NCBI GenBank assembly: GCA_963844395.1
Contig: CAWJNX010000001.1
Span: 124,001-188,000, forward strand
Source of the DNA: VRUE01 sp963844395
GTDB lineage: Bacteria > Actinomycetota > Thermoleophilia > Solirubrobacterales > 70-9
Length of the DNA stretch: 64,000 nucleotides
Direction: 5' to 3'
The position numbers and the translations under genes are program-made. Numbering within the stretch: the stretch's first letter is position 1; each line of letters opens with the position of its first letter. The notes below the pieces were generated by a model, which did no database searches, was not told where the DNA came from, and saw only the letters and a program-made list of their open reading frames with translations. Positions 53,837-61,951 of this stretch are shown one piece after another.

Positions 53837-54328
53837 TTAGCTTACCGCGAGGCCAAGCGCCAGAAAACCGATCTCGGCCAGCAGGGCGAAGCCGGCCAGC
53901 TCGAATGCGCTCGTGAGCCTCTGAACCGTCGGGTGGTTCGCTTCGCGGAACGACTGCAACCAGTAGGCCAACCTCCGGTCCACCTCCCCGTTATCGTCGC
54001 GGATCTCGTAGAGCGCGCCGTAGGTCTCAGGGGCATCCAGGGCGAAGATCAGACCGTCCTTCGGCAGGAGAACATAGATGCAGAGAACCACCGAGACGCC
54101 GAAGGCGACGAGAGCAAGGACGATCCACAGGCTCAGCCCCTCTCTCGCGAGCGCCTGCCCGCCGAGGAATGAAGCGATCAGCGAGGCGGCCGTCAGCAGC
54201 GTCCCGGTCCGCGAGCGTAGCTCGGTGAGGGCCTGCTCCTGCTGACCCAGCGCCTGGGCGGCTATCCGGTGTGCCTCCTGCTCCAGCTTCGCCACGATCC
54301 CGAATCTATGCTCCGCGGCGGTCGGCAC
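53837..54328 (-). CDS. Membrane protein with N-terminal helix and paired membrane segments (islet cargo)
   Basis: 163 residues, intact. An N-terminal cytoplasmic helix (AKLEQEAHRIAAQALGQQEQ, ALTELRSRTGTLLTAASLIA) leads into a first membrane region (SFLGG, then LSLWIVLALVAFGVSVVLCI, YVLLP), then a soluble stretch (FALDAPETYGALYEIRDDNG), and a last helix (ELAGFALLAEIGFLALGLAV). The R-x-G-T-L-L...S-F-L-G-G pattern occurs in uncharacterised actinobacterial membrane proteins that often lie in islands; some two-helix membrane effectors of defence systems (SLATT or Pycsar type) share the general layout. That link is speculative. Confidence 0.55.
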   Translation of the reverse strand: MPTAAEHRFGIVAKLEQEAHRIAAQALGQQEQALTELRSRTGTLLTAASLIASFLGGQALAREGLSLWIVLALVAFGVSVVLCIYVLLPKDGLIFALDAPETYGALYEIRDDNGEVDRRLAYWLQSFREANHPTVQRLTSAFELAGFALLAEIGFLALGLAVS

Positions 54329-54474
54329 CGTTCGCGCGGATCAGACAAGGCGTCTCAGTTCCTGCAGAGCAGACTGCCTTTGCTCGCCGGGCCTCGGCGA
54401 GATCACCCCGCCGTGCCACCGACCCGCTCTCGGTCGCCCTCTGACGAGAACCTAGGATTTACGGGGCTTTCGAG

Positions 54475-54545
54475 AGGCGCCCACCGGAATCGAACCGGTG
54501 TAAACGGCTTTGCAGGCCGCTGCGTAGCCACTCCGCCAGGGCGCC
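54475..54545 (-). tRNA. tRNA-Cys (GCA)
   Basis: Minus-strand cloverleaf: acceptor GGCGCCC with GGGCGCC, anticodon stem GCGGC/GCCGT with loop CTGCAAA (anticodon GCA), T-arm CACCGG...CCGGTG. Discriminator is U73, the Cys identity base. Its 3' 43 bases are duplicated at 52971-53013. Confidence 0.93.
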
Positions 54546-54561
54546 GAGGAAGGAAGCGTAG

Positions 54562-55170
54562 CTAGGAGAGGCGGGCGCGGCGCAGGAGCTCGGCGCCGGC
54601 AGCGATGGTGGCGGCGACTATTCCGGCGGCGAGCATCGGCTTCCAGAGGTCGTTCTCGAAAGCGGTGCCGCCGAAGTAGCCGAGCATGGTCATGTAGGTG
54701 GCCCAGAGGGCGGCCGCTACAGCGTCGGCTGCCAGGAAGCGGCGCCAGGGCATTTCGAGCGCGCCCGCCGAGAAGGTGGTAGCGGTGCGGCCGCCGGGGA
54801 CGAAGCGGGCGACGACGATGATCATCGGACCGCGTTCGCGCAGCTGCCGCCTCGCCCAGGCAATCTGTTCGCGGCCCCGGTCGGAGGAGAAGAAGCGCCG
54901 CTCGGCCCGACGTCCCAGTGACGCCCCCAGCCCGTAGGAGAGGTTGTCGCCGATCAGGCTGCCCGCCATGCCGGCTCCAATGACGAGGAACGGGCTCAGG
55001 TCTCCGTCGGCGGCGAGGACCCCAGCCGTGATCATCACCGTCTCCCCTGGCGCGACCGGCAGCAGCGAGTCGAATGCGACCGCGGCGACGATGGCCGGGT
55101 AGGTCCAGACCTCGCCGCTGATCGCGTCCTCGAGCCATTCGAAGGCGGTGAGGGCCAGGGGCATGTCCAT
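54562..55170 (-). CDS. DedA family membrane protein
   Basis: 202 residues, intact. Family segments: FDSLLPVAPGETVMITAGVL (E and P around the first re-entrant loop), GAGMAGSLIGDNLSYGLGAS (G...G D...Y..G), VVARFVPGGRTATTFSAGAL (R-F-V-P-G-x-R) and a last helix MLAAGIVAATIAAGAELL. DedA proteins move lipids such as undecaprenyl phosphate or phospholipids across the membrane. Divergent from the VOC gene. Confidence 0.88.
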   Translation of the reverse strand: MDMPLALTAFEWLEDAISGEVWTYPAIVAAVAFDSLLPVAPGETVMITAGVLAADGDLSPFLVIGAGMAGSLIGDNLSYGLGASLGRRAERRFFSSDRGREQIAWARRQLRERGPMIIVVARFVPGGRTATTFSAGALEMPWRRFLAADAVAAALWATYMTMLGYFGGTAFENDLWKPMLAAGIVAATIAAGAELLRRARLS

Positions 55171-55228
55171 CCCGCTTCCCTACCCGTGGCATCCTCTCAG
55201 GGCACCCAACGACGCGAAAGAGGACGCA

Positions 55229-55648
55229 ATGACCACTGAGACTGCGCTCGTCACCGGAACCGACTTCATCACCGTGGCCACCAAGGACTTCGAGCCCTCC
55301 GTTGAGTTCTACGGCACGGTGCTGGGCCTGCCCGAGTCGAAGCGATGGGGCCAGAAACCAGCGGCCGAGTTCGAGACCGGCAGCCTGACGATCGCCGTGA
55401 TGCAGTCCGACGCCTTCGGGCTCGAGTTTCGTCCCAACAACCATCCGATCGCGCTGCGTGTGGAAAACGTCGAGGCGGCGCGGGCCGAGCTGGAGTCGCG
55501 CGGCGTCGCGTTCAGTGCCGAGACGATCGACAGCGGCGTCTGCCACATGGCCTACTTCTCAGACCCAGACGGCAATGCGCTGATGCTGCACCACCGCTAC
55601 GCGCCGGCCGGCGAGCGGCCATCGGCCGCGATCTCGAGCTCCGCCTAG
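55229..55648 (+). CDS. VOC-superfamily protein (glyoxalase/bleomycin-resistance fold)
   Basis: 139 residues, intact. Two beta-alpha-beta-beta-beta units: FITVATKDFEPSVEFYGTVL, LGLPESKRWGQKPAAEFETG in the first, and IALRVENVEAARAELESRGV with VCHMAYFSDPDGNALMLHHR in the second; the D-P-D-G-N...H end is typical. Metal ligand positions are only partly kept, so the activity is unknown. The ATG at 55229 follows an AGAGGA site; the longer upstream frame is less likely. Confidence 0.8.
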   Translation: MTTETALVTGTDFITVATKDFEPSVEFYGTVLGLPESKRWGQKPAAEFETGSLTIAVMQSDAFGLEFRPNNHPIALRVENVEAARAELESRGVAFSAETIDSGVCHMAYFSDPDGNALMLHHRYAPAGERPSAAISSSA

Positions 55649-55649
55649 C

Positions 55650-56162
55650 TCAGCCGCCGGGAGACGACGAGACGGGGGTCGAAGGCGGGGCGCCCTTCTC
55701 GAGCAGCGTGGCCAGGTAGATGACGACTGGCGCCGCGCCCTCGTTGGCGGCCTGGTGGATCACCGACGGCTGCTCGACGATCCACTGCCCCGCCCGGATC
55801 GATCCCGTCTGGCCTCCCTTGATCGTGCGAACGACCTCCGGCTGTTGGTCGGCCTCGCCACGGCGCACCGTGACCGAGCCCTGGCGAACCGTGTAGCGCA
55901 AGACCCCCGACTGGATGCGGGCGACCTGCGTCCCCAGGTGATGGTGGAGGGCCAGTTGCGCCCCCGGCTCGACCACCACGCGGCTCAGCGCAAGCGTGCG
56001 CTCGGGGGCACCCTGCACCTGGCTCGTCTGCGCCAGTGCGCTTCGAATCGCGGTGGGCGCCACCTCCGACTTGCCAAACGCCGCCGGCAGCAGCGCTCCG
56101 AGGGCAAAGCTGGCGGCAAGCGCGACGGCGAGGATGAAGCGGGATCGAGAAGCTTGGACCAC
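55650..56162 (-). CDS. Secreted or membrane-anchored cupin protein
   Basis: 170 residues, intact. An N-terminal signal/anchor (FILAVALAASFALGALLPAA) is followed by a cupin barrel: LSRVVVEPGAQLALHHHLGT (G(X)5HXH-type first motif), RYTVRQGSVTVRR and IVEQPSVIHQAANEGAAPVV (second motif with P-x-x-x-H). The metal-binding His residues are in H-H-H and the last H. The ligand is unknown. TAGCCT lies nine bases before the GTG start. Convergent with the VOC gene. Confidence 0.78.
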   Translation of the reverse strand: MVQASRSRFILAVALAASFALGALLPAAFGKSEVAPTAIRSALAQTSQVQGAPERTLALSRVVVEPGAQLALHHHLGTQVARIQSGVLRYTVRQGSVTVRRGEADQQPEVVRTIKGGQTGSIRAGQWIVEQPSVIHQAANEGAAPVVIYLATLLEKGAPPSTPVSSSPGG

Positions 56163-56241
56163 GGGACCGGCAGGCTAGTAGGGCGACTGGACACCCCCGT
56201 GGCGTGGGTGGCCGGTCGTCTGGCTATCGTGCCGCGCGGCC

Positions 56242-57572
56242 ATGACCGCAGGGGATCCGAAGACGAAGCCCGCGAGGCGAACGCCGGTCATCTTCGGCGC
56301 GATCGGCACCACCCTCGAGTGGTTCGACTTCACGCTCTATCTCTACCTCTCTCCCATCATCGCGAGACTGTTCTTCCCCTCCGACGACCCGCTCACGTCG
56401 CTGATGGCGACCTTTGGCGTCTTCGCGGCTGGCTACCTGATGCGGCCGCTCGGCGCGCTCTTCTTCGGCAGCTACGGCGATCGCCGCGGCCGCAAGGCGG
56501 CGCTCACCCTCTCGGTGGCGATGATGTCGGGCCCGATGGTGCTAATCGGCCTGCTGCCGACGCACGCGTCTATCGGAGCGGCCGCCGCCGTACTACTCGT
56601 GCTGTTGCGTCTCGTCCAGGGCTTCTCCGTCGGCGGCGAGTTCGGCGGCTCGATCGTCCTGCTCGAGGAGAGTGCCCCGCCCGGCCGCGCCGCGGCCTCT
56701 ACACGAACCTGGCGCTTGCGACTGCCGGCATCGGCTTCCTGCTGAGCTCACTCGCGACGACGATCTTGCACGCGCTGCTCTCCGACGGGCAGATGGACTC
56801 CTGGGGCTGGCGGCTGCCCTTCTTCATGGGCGCGGCGATCGGCGTCTTCGCCTTCGTCATGCGGCGTCGGATGCAGGAGACCGCGAGCTTCACCGAGGCG
56901 AAGGAGTCGGGCACGCTCGCGGAAGCCCCCATCCACACGCTGCTTCGGACCGAGCGGGGCCGGCTGCTCGCCGTGTTCCTGCTGGTCGGCTATTCCGGCC
57001 TCACCTACTACCTCGCCGCGACGTTCGTGCCCTCTTGGCTGCAGACCGTGATCGAAGCCGAGCCAGCCGAGGCGCTGCTCGCAGCGACTGTCGGAGCGCT
57101 GCTCTACACCGGGGTCTCGCCCTTCGCCGGCCTGCTCTCAGACCGGATCGGACGGCGGCCGATGATGGCCGCGGGGGCGCTGGCACTGGCCGTGGGCGCC
57201 TATCCGCTGTTTGACCTGATGAGCGACGGCACGTTCACTTCCCTGCTCGTCGGCGAGGTCGTCTTGATGCTGCTTGTGATCGTCTTCGCCGGGCCCTCGA
57301 CCCCCGTCTTCACCGAGCTGTTCGGGACCGCGACCCGCTACAGCGGCGTGGCCCTCGGTTACGGGCTCGGGATGGCCGTCTTCGGCGGCACCGCGCCGCT
57401 GCTCGCCACCGGCCTGATCAAGCTCACTGGAGACGACCTGGCGCCCAGCTTCCTCCTGATCGGCGCCTCGCTGCTTGTACTGGCGGTGATCGCGCTCATC
57501 CCGGAGACCGCGTTCGCCGATCGCGAGGACCCCTCGCCCGCTGAGGCGGATCCGACCTTCGCCGGTCCCTAG
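56242..57572 (+). CDS. MFS transporter, metabolite:H+ symporter-like (one indel)
   Basis: Start then VIFGAIGTTLEWFDFTLYLY, the MHS-family signature before helix 1 (G...E.F.D), and GALFFGSYGDRRGRKAALTL as the cytoplasmic loop 2-3 motif. After a shift near 56695 the chain continues RGLYTNLALATAGIGFLLSS and GLLSDRIGRRPMMAAGALAL (second half repeat of the motif) to ATRYSGVALGYGLGMAVFGG. About 430 residues and 12 helices. Relatives carry organic acids, proline or betaine. It overlaps the convergent methyltransferase gene by four bases. Confidence 0.87.
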
Positions 57573-58324
57573 GAAGGCTCGGAGACGACGAGGCGCAAGG
57601 CTCCGTCGTACTCCTCCAGTTTGCGGAGATGACCGTGCTCCGCATCCCAGGCGCCGGAGCGCAGCTCAGCGTCGAGGCGCTCCACGATCCGGTCCTCGAC
57701 GCCCGGTGGGAGCAGTGCCCACATCGACTGCGCGGCGCGGACGGCCGGATCGAGCAGCTGCTCCGGGCGATTCCAGAAGGCCTCGAAGAAACCGTCGGTG
57801 CAGTTGCCGGGAGTCGGGACATGCTCGACGCGGGTTCGACCGCCGAGTGCAGCGGCCACTGCATCGAGCGCTGGGAAGCGCGGCCGCTCGATCTCCAAAC
57901 CCTCCGCCAGATGGTCCAACTGCCATGCGGGGAGGCAGTCGAGGTCGAAGGTGAAGACCACGACCGGTCCCCGGGCGACTCGTCGCAGCTCCGCTAACCC
58001 GGCCTCCGGCGGCTCCCAGTGGTGGATGGTCACGCACGCCATCGCCGCATCAACGGCGTCGTCGTCGAAGGGAAGCGCCTCAGCGCGAGCATCGATGACC
58101 GGAGCTGCCCCTCGGGGTCGTTGGGCGCGCATTGTCGGGCTCGGCTCGACCGCCAGGACCCAGCGGTCGGCGGGCTCGTATGAGCCAGAGCCCGCCCCCA
58201 CGTTCAGGACCGTCTTGGCGTCGCCGAGGGCGGCGTGGATCCGTGCCGCGACCCGCGGGTCCGCCTGGCGGTGACGAGCATAAGTGCGGCCGTACTGCTC
58301 GTAGTCAACACGCGCCTCTGTCAC
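57569..58324 (-). CDS. SAM-dependent methyltransferase (Methyltransf_11)
   Basis: 251 residues, intact. N-terminal RVDYEQYGRTYARHRQADPR; SAM loop TVLNVGAGSGSYEPADRWVL; acidic end VLAVEPSPTMRAQRPRG; then ALPFDDDAVDAAMACVTIHH, followed by W, and RRVARGPVVVFTFDLDCLPA. The C-terminal part with NCTDGFFEAFWNRPEQLLDP is shared by a set of actinobacterial methyltransferases of unknown substrate. TAGGGT lies six bases before the GTG start. Confidence 0.85.
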   Translation of the reverse strand: MTEARVDYEQYGRTYARHRQADPRVAARIHAALGDAKTVLNVGAGSGSYEPADRWVLAVEPSPTMRAQRPRGAAPVIDARAEALPFDDDAVDAAMACVTIHHWEPPEAGLAELRRVARGPVVVFTFDLDCLPAWQLDHLAEGLEIERPRFPALDAVAAALGGRTRVEHVPTPGNCTDGFFEAFWNRPEQLLDPAVRAAQSMWALLPPGVEDRIVERLDAELRSGAWDAEHGHLRKLEEYDGALRLVVSEPS

Positions 58325-58330
58325 GCGCGG

Positions 58331-58336
58331 ACCCTA
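58331..58336 (-). promoter_or_regulatory. TAGGGT -10-like box before the methyltransferase gene
   Basis: TAGGGT is followed by six bases and the GTG at 58324. Confidence 0.45.
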
Positions 58337-58371
58337 ACGCGCCCCGTCGGGTCAGGGGGGGACTCAAGCCA

Positions 58372-59430
58372 TCAGAAGGGCCGGCGGTGCATTGGCGAGT
58401 GCAATTCGTGCCTTATCGCGAACGCGAGCAGAGCCATTAGCGCGGCACAGGCAGCGATGAGGACGAAGAGGGAGATCGTCGCCCCGTCTGGTACCCAGGT
58501 ACCCCTGGGGTTCGGGGACGGGGAACTCGAGATGACGGAGTTGCTGGAGAGCCCGACGTTGCTGCTCGTTCCGGCCGCCCCCACCACTCCGTTCGGGCCG
58601 CCCAGTCCGGAGAGCAGCCGAGAGACGTCGGACACCGATACCGGTAACGGAAGCGCAGCATCGAATCGCGCTTGGAGGGCCGCCAATAGATTTCCTGCGG
58701 GGCCAAGAGCGATCGCCGGCCAAACGTAAGCGAGCAACCGCGGCAAAGGCGCGATCGTGGCCGTTTGGAGGGAGCCCGCTCCGCTTCCAAGGCTCGTAAC
58801 GCTGTGGCTACCCGAACCCCCGTCGACGCCGCTGGGAGCAGAGGCACTCGTCTCCTGGGCTCCCGCCTCGACCGCGCTGGTGGCCACGCCGGCTGGCCCT
58901 CTCGTGCCGTTGGTTATTTCCTTGGCCGAAGGCGAATTGATCCCGGGACTCGAAGTTTTGGATGAACCGCCCGAGGGCGCTGGCACAACGTGAGGGGATT
59001 TGGGCGTCGTTCCAGGCGCCTTGGCCGCAGGGGCGTGAGGCGCGCTCGGGACCTTGGTCGGAGGGGTGGCAGGGGCAGATGGCGCCTTGCCCGCGGGAAC
59101 GTGAGGCTTGCTCGGCGCTTTCGCCGGTGCCTGAGGCACGGCAGGGACCTTGGCCGGCGGCTGAGGTGCGGCGGGAACGTGGACCGGTGGTCGCGGTGCA
59201 GTCGCGGCCGGAGCTTTTGGGGGCGGCCCAGCCGGGGGTGAGGGAACGTGTGGCTTGGGCACGGGTGGCACAACCGATTTAACGGAGCCTGCCGCTTCTT
59301 TCAGGGGAAGGGCGGAGGCGAAGGAAGGAGCGAAAACGAGGGCGATGAGAACGGCAGCTACGACCAATACTGCGCCGCGCGGCGCATCCTGCCGGGAGAG
59401 CGCCGCTTCCTCACTTCGACTAACGACCAT
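58372..59430 (-). CDS. Secreted Pro/Ala/Lys-rich surface protein with a C-terminal membrane anchor
   Basis: 352 residues, intact. Signal segment GAVLVVAAVLIALVFAPSFA, then about 120 residues of P-x-x-P and A-P repeats with Lys/His (PKPHVPSPPAGPPPKAPAAT; VPAAPQPPAKVPAVPQAPAK), a Ser/Gly-rich part, a short globular stretch (LLAYVWPAIALGPAGNLLAA) and a C-terminal helix ISLFVLIAACAALMALLAFA followed by a basic end. This is a wall-spanning architecture without an LPxTG motif. Function unknown. The 147-base gap upstream holds an 8-bp inverted repeat (GAGTTTCT with AGAAACTC) near 59500. Confidence 0.65.
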   Translation of the reverse strand: MVVSRSEEAALSRQDAPRGAVLVVAAVLIALVFAPSFASALPLKEAAGSVKSVVPPVPKPHVPSPPAGPPPKAPAATAPRPPVHVPAAPQPPAKVPAVPQAPAKAPSKPHVPAGKAPSAPATPPTKVPSAPHAPAAKAPGTTPKSPHVVPAPSGGSSKTSSPGINSPSAKEITNGTRGPAGVATSAVEAGAQETSASAPSGVDGGSGSHSVTSLGSGAGSLQTATIAPLPRLLAYVWPAIALGPAGNLLAALQARFDAALPLPVSVSDVSRLLSGLGGPNGVVGAAGTSSNVGLSSNSVISSSPSPNPRGTWVPDGATISLFVLIAACAALMALLAFAIRHELHSPMHRRPF

Positions 59431-59577
59431 AGTTCCTCTGCGTATCGCGCGATTGCCTGAGCTTTAACTCCTACCCAGAATCCGGACGTATATACAGGTG
59501 AACTTGAGTTTCTAGGACTGACCGGGCGTGAATTCAGAAACTCAGACTTGTGAATCACGCAGCCGGGTTTGAATTTG

Positions 59578-60123
59578 CTATCCGCGAGTCTGTCGGCGGT
59601 GCTGCAACTCCCGAATCTGAGCGATCAAGAGCTGGCGAAGGTCGAACTGCCAGTAGGAGACAAAGCGCTCAACCAAGACCCGCAACTCGTTGCGATCAAG
59701 CCGCCCAAGCGATTTGCGCGTGTCAAGCGCCGTCTCGTGCAGCCGGATCGGCGCCGTCACCATCGCCGCTGAGGCCTCGCCGAGATCGGGGAAACGCCCA
59801 GGGGGGAGATAGAAGAGCGACGACTCGCGCTGCTCTTCGACTCGCTGCCGCTCTCGACCGGAGAGCTTCTCGAGCCGGAGCAGACGCAGGGCAAAAAGGT
59901 CGCCGGTGCGAGGATCGCTGTGACCGGAGAGGAGCAGGACGGGCCTGGCCTTGGCGCGCACGACGAACTCGAACTCCGCGTCGCCGCCCTTGCGGAGACC
60001 GTTGACGATCTGGGAGGCCGTAGGCACCTCCACTGGCGCGCCATCGGCGACATTAATCTTGAAGGGCGTCGCGGGCGTGTAGGGGACAATCGCCCAGTAG
60101 ACCTCGCCGGCTGCGAGGCTCAA
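59578..60123 (-). CDS. Candidate toxin of a toxin-antitoxin pair (PemK/MazF-like start)
   Basis: 181 residues, intact. The start AAGEVYWAIVPYTPATPFKI resembles the first strand of PemK/MazF-like RNases (G-x-V-x-W-A/V), but the later family motifs are weak, and the region ARPVLLLSGHSDPRTGDLFA followed by LRLLRLEKLSGRERQRVEEQ is longer than in MazF (about 115 aa). The C-terminus is helical and charged. The TTG start overlaps the stop of the upstream small gene (TTGA), the usual coupling of antitoxin and toxin. The toxin role is inference. Confidence 0.5.
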   Translation of the reverse strand: MSLAAGEVYWAIVPYTPATPFKINVADGAPVEVPTASQIVNGLRKGGDAEFEFVVRAKARPVLLLSGHSDPRTGDLFALRLLRLEKLSGRERQRVEEQRESSLFYLPPGRFPDLGEASAAMVTAPIRLHETALDTRKSLGRLDRNELRVLVERFVSYWQFDLRQLLIAQIRELQHRRQTRG

Positions 60124-60404
60124 AGGCCGAGCAAGCGCCTGACCGACGCCTCGTCGTTGACCAGCTCGCCCTCGGGCGACTCCGTGATCTGGTGGGCGCG
60201 CACCCCGAGGTCGCTCAGCTCCGGAGCAGCCCCCAGGTCGTCAAGCAGTTCGGAGTTGCCCTTCAGTTCAGCGAAATCGTCAGGGTGAAGAATGACCGCC
60301 TTGACGTGCTTCGCGCTGTAGCGCTCTACCATGAGCGCCTCCCCGGGCTGCGGTTCAGGCAAGCGGACATCGTTGCTCTTGATGGGCGAGCTATGCAAGG
60401 CCAT
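60120..60404 (-). CDS. Candidate antitoxin (Phd-like small protein)
   Basis: 94 residues, intact. GEALMVERYSAKHVKAVILH then PDDFAELKGNSELLDDLGAA has the order of a Phd/YefM-like antitoxin (strand, then F-x-x-L helix), with a C-terminal segment ESPEGELVNDEASVRRLLGL that could bind the toxin. It precedes and overlaps the toxin-like gene. The pair lies just 3' of tRNA-Gly, but I see no duplicated tRNA fragment. Confidence 0.5.
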   Translation of the reverse strand: MALHSSPIKSNDVRLPEPQPGEALMVERYSAKHVKAVILHPDDFAELKGNSELLDDLGAAPELSDLGVRAHQITESPEGELVNDEASVRRLLGL

Positions 60405-60526
60405 GAGAGGAAGATAGCAGCCGTGTCGGACGAGACTTACCAGGAGTCGTACGACATCGACGATCGCGGAAGAACGAGGCGCTCGCGCCGGAGCCGACCC
60501 CACCACGTGTAGTGGATTTCCGAAAA

Positions 60527-60600
60527 AGCGGCTGATGGGATTCGAACCCACGACCTTCTGCATGGCAAGCAGACGCTCTAGCCAGCTGAGCTACAGCCGC
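60527..60600 (-). tRNA. tRNA-Gly (GCC)
   Basis: Minus-strand cloverleaf: acceptor GCGGCTG with CAGCCGC, D-arm GCTC...GAGC, anticodon stem CTGC/GCAG with loop TTGCCAT (anticodon GCC), T-arm GTGGG/CCCAT with TTCGAAT. Followed by CTTTTTCGG, a possible weak terminator. Confidence 0.93.
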
Positions 60601-60734
60601 ACGGAGGGGGATTCTAGCCTGGGGGTGCTGCTCTTGCGTCCGACCGCCGCACGATCGCCGCTTTGGCTCCAGCCGCCCTCGAGTCAGCCCGTGATTCGGC
60701 AGAGCGACTGGAGCGCTGATCGTTGAGCGGCGAC

Positions 60735-60905
60735 CTAGTGGCCGAACGGTGGGCAGTTGGGGTTGTTACTGGACTGCTTGCAGGGGTTCGCACTCCCCTT
60801 GAAGTGTCCGGAGTTGCCGGCATGCGGGTTGTCTCCGACTGCTGCTGCAGGGACCGAAAGTGCGAATGCGCCGGCAAGCAGCACGGCTGAGATCTTCTTG
60901 CGCAT
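60735..60905 (-). CDS. Small secreted peptide (56 aa)
   Basis: A strong AGGAGGA site precedes the ATG at 60905. A signal peptide (MRKKISAVLLAGAFALSVPA, cleavage likely after AAAVG) leaves a mature peptide of about 32 residues (DNPHAGNSGHFKGSANPCKQ, then SSNNPNCPPFGH) rich in Asn, Gly, Ser and His with two Cys. No family is recognised. Possible roles are a metal-binding or signalling peptide; none can be shown. It is intact and stands alone. Confidence 0.6.
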   Translation of the reverse strand: MRKKISAVLLAGAFALSVPAAAVGDNPHAGNSGHFKGSANPCKQSSNNPNCPPFGH

Positions 60906-61008
60906 GAGTTCCTCCTTCGCTAGGGGCCTAAGTTGTCTCGTATACCCGTCCAGCACCGGATAACCCCCAAAGTCGTCATTTCGGCCGACCAGCCCAGTTA
61001 ATGCTCGC

Positions 61009-61944
61009 TCAGGTATCCAGTTCGGCGAGCAGGTCGCGCAGGTCCAGCGGTTCGGTGACCATGTCGACACCCTCTCCGCCGGGCTGGCGCGGCCACTCAT
61101 CGCGCGGTCGGTCCCAGTAGAGCTCGATGCCGTTGCCGTCGGGATCGCTCAGGTAGAGCGCCTCGCTGACGCCGTGGTCGGAGGCACCGCCGAGAGGCTC
61201 GCCTGCATCCGAGATACGCCGCAGTGCATCCGCGAGAGCTGACCTAGTCGGGTAGCGGATCGCGACGTGGAAGAGGCCGGTGCTGCTCGCCGGCGGTGGC
61301 GAGCCCCCACGCGAGTGCCAGGTGTTAAGGCCGATGTGGTGGTGGTAGCCGCCGGCCGAGACGAAGGCCGCCTCGTCGCCGATCCGCTGCTGCAGCTCGA
61401 AGCCGAGCACGTCGCAGTAGAAGCCGAGCGCCCGGTCGAGGTCGGCGACTTTGAGGTGGACATGGCCGATCTCGACGCCGGGGTCGATCGTCTGCGGGCC
61501 GGAGGGATCCGCCTCGGCGACTTCGCGTGCGTCCCCCCCATCGAACTCGCCGTCCAGGACCTGGTTGACGAGGCGGTCGGCCTCGGCGTTCTCGGCGCGG
61601 CCGACGTGGCTGATCGACCAGCGCTCGAAGCCGCCGAGGGCGCGCTTAACCTCGGCGTGCAGCTTACGCAGGGCCGCGTCCTTGACCTTGTATTCCCCCT
61701 TCACCTGGCGCACGATCAGCTCCGAGTCGCCGACCAGGTGGACCTCGCTCGCTCCGAGCGCCGCGGCTCGTTCGATCCCCAGCAGCAGCGCCCGGTACTC
61801 GGCGACGTTGTTGGTCGCGGTGCCGATCCGCTCACCGCGCTCCTCGAGCACCTCACCGTCGGGACCCTGCACCACAGCGCCGATCGCGGCCGGACCGGGA
61901 TTGCCCCGGGCGCCCCCGTCGACGTTGACGATCAGCTTCTGCAC
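61009..61944 (-). CDS. rnhA: RNase HI fused to a VOC/glyoxalase-like domain
   Basis: 311 residues, one open frame. Residues 1-130 are RNase HI-like: LIVNVDGGARGNPGPAAIGA (first Asp), TNNVAEYRALLLGIERAAAL (Glu), VHLVGDSELIVRQVKGEYKV (Asp) and HVGRAENAEADRLVNQVLDG (last Asp). Residues about 160-311 are a VOC domain: EIGHVHLKVADLDRALGFYC, YHHHIGLNTWHSRGG and LYLSDPDGNGIELYWDRPRD with a full set of His/Glu metal ligands. The linker is acidic. The fusion may be real, or two adjacent genes could be joined by a lost stop. The GTG at 61944 is the start. Confidence 0.75.
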   Translation of the reverse strand: MQKLIVNVDGGARGNPGPAAIGAVVQGPDGEVLEERGERIGTATNNVAEYRALLLGIERAAALGASEVHLVGDSELIVRQVKGEYKVKDAALRKLHAEVKRALGGFERWSISHVGRAENAEADRLVNQVLDGEFDGGDAREVAEADPSGPQTIDPGVEIGHVHLKVADLDRALGFYCDVLGFELQQRIGDEAAFVSAGGYHHHIGLNTWHSRGGSPPPASSTGLFHVAIRYPTRSALADALRRISDAGEPLGGASDHGVSEALYLSDPDGNGIELYWDRPRDEWPRQPGGEGVDMVTEPLDLRDLLAELDT

Positions 61945-61951
61945 GAGCCGC

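Larger units (their letters stand above)
52971..54517. mobile_element. 1.5-kb islet flanked by a tRNA-Cys-derived 43-bp direct repeat
   Basis: The intact tRNA-Cys (54475-54545) has a second copy of its 3' 43 bases 1504 bp away on its 3' side, the geometry left by tRNA-site integration. Inside lie a two-helix-pair membrane protein, a Pro-rich peptide and a hypothetical protein, all on the minus strand. No integrase is present, so it would be a remnant, a satellite or a cargo module moved in trans. A plain tandem duplication with decay is the alternative. Confidence 0.55.

Noticed and set aside
60405..60527. Integration scar at tRNA-Gly next to the toxin-antitoxin pair
   Set aside because: I found no duplicated tRNA-Gly fragment in the surrounding 5 kb by eye.
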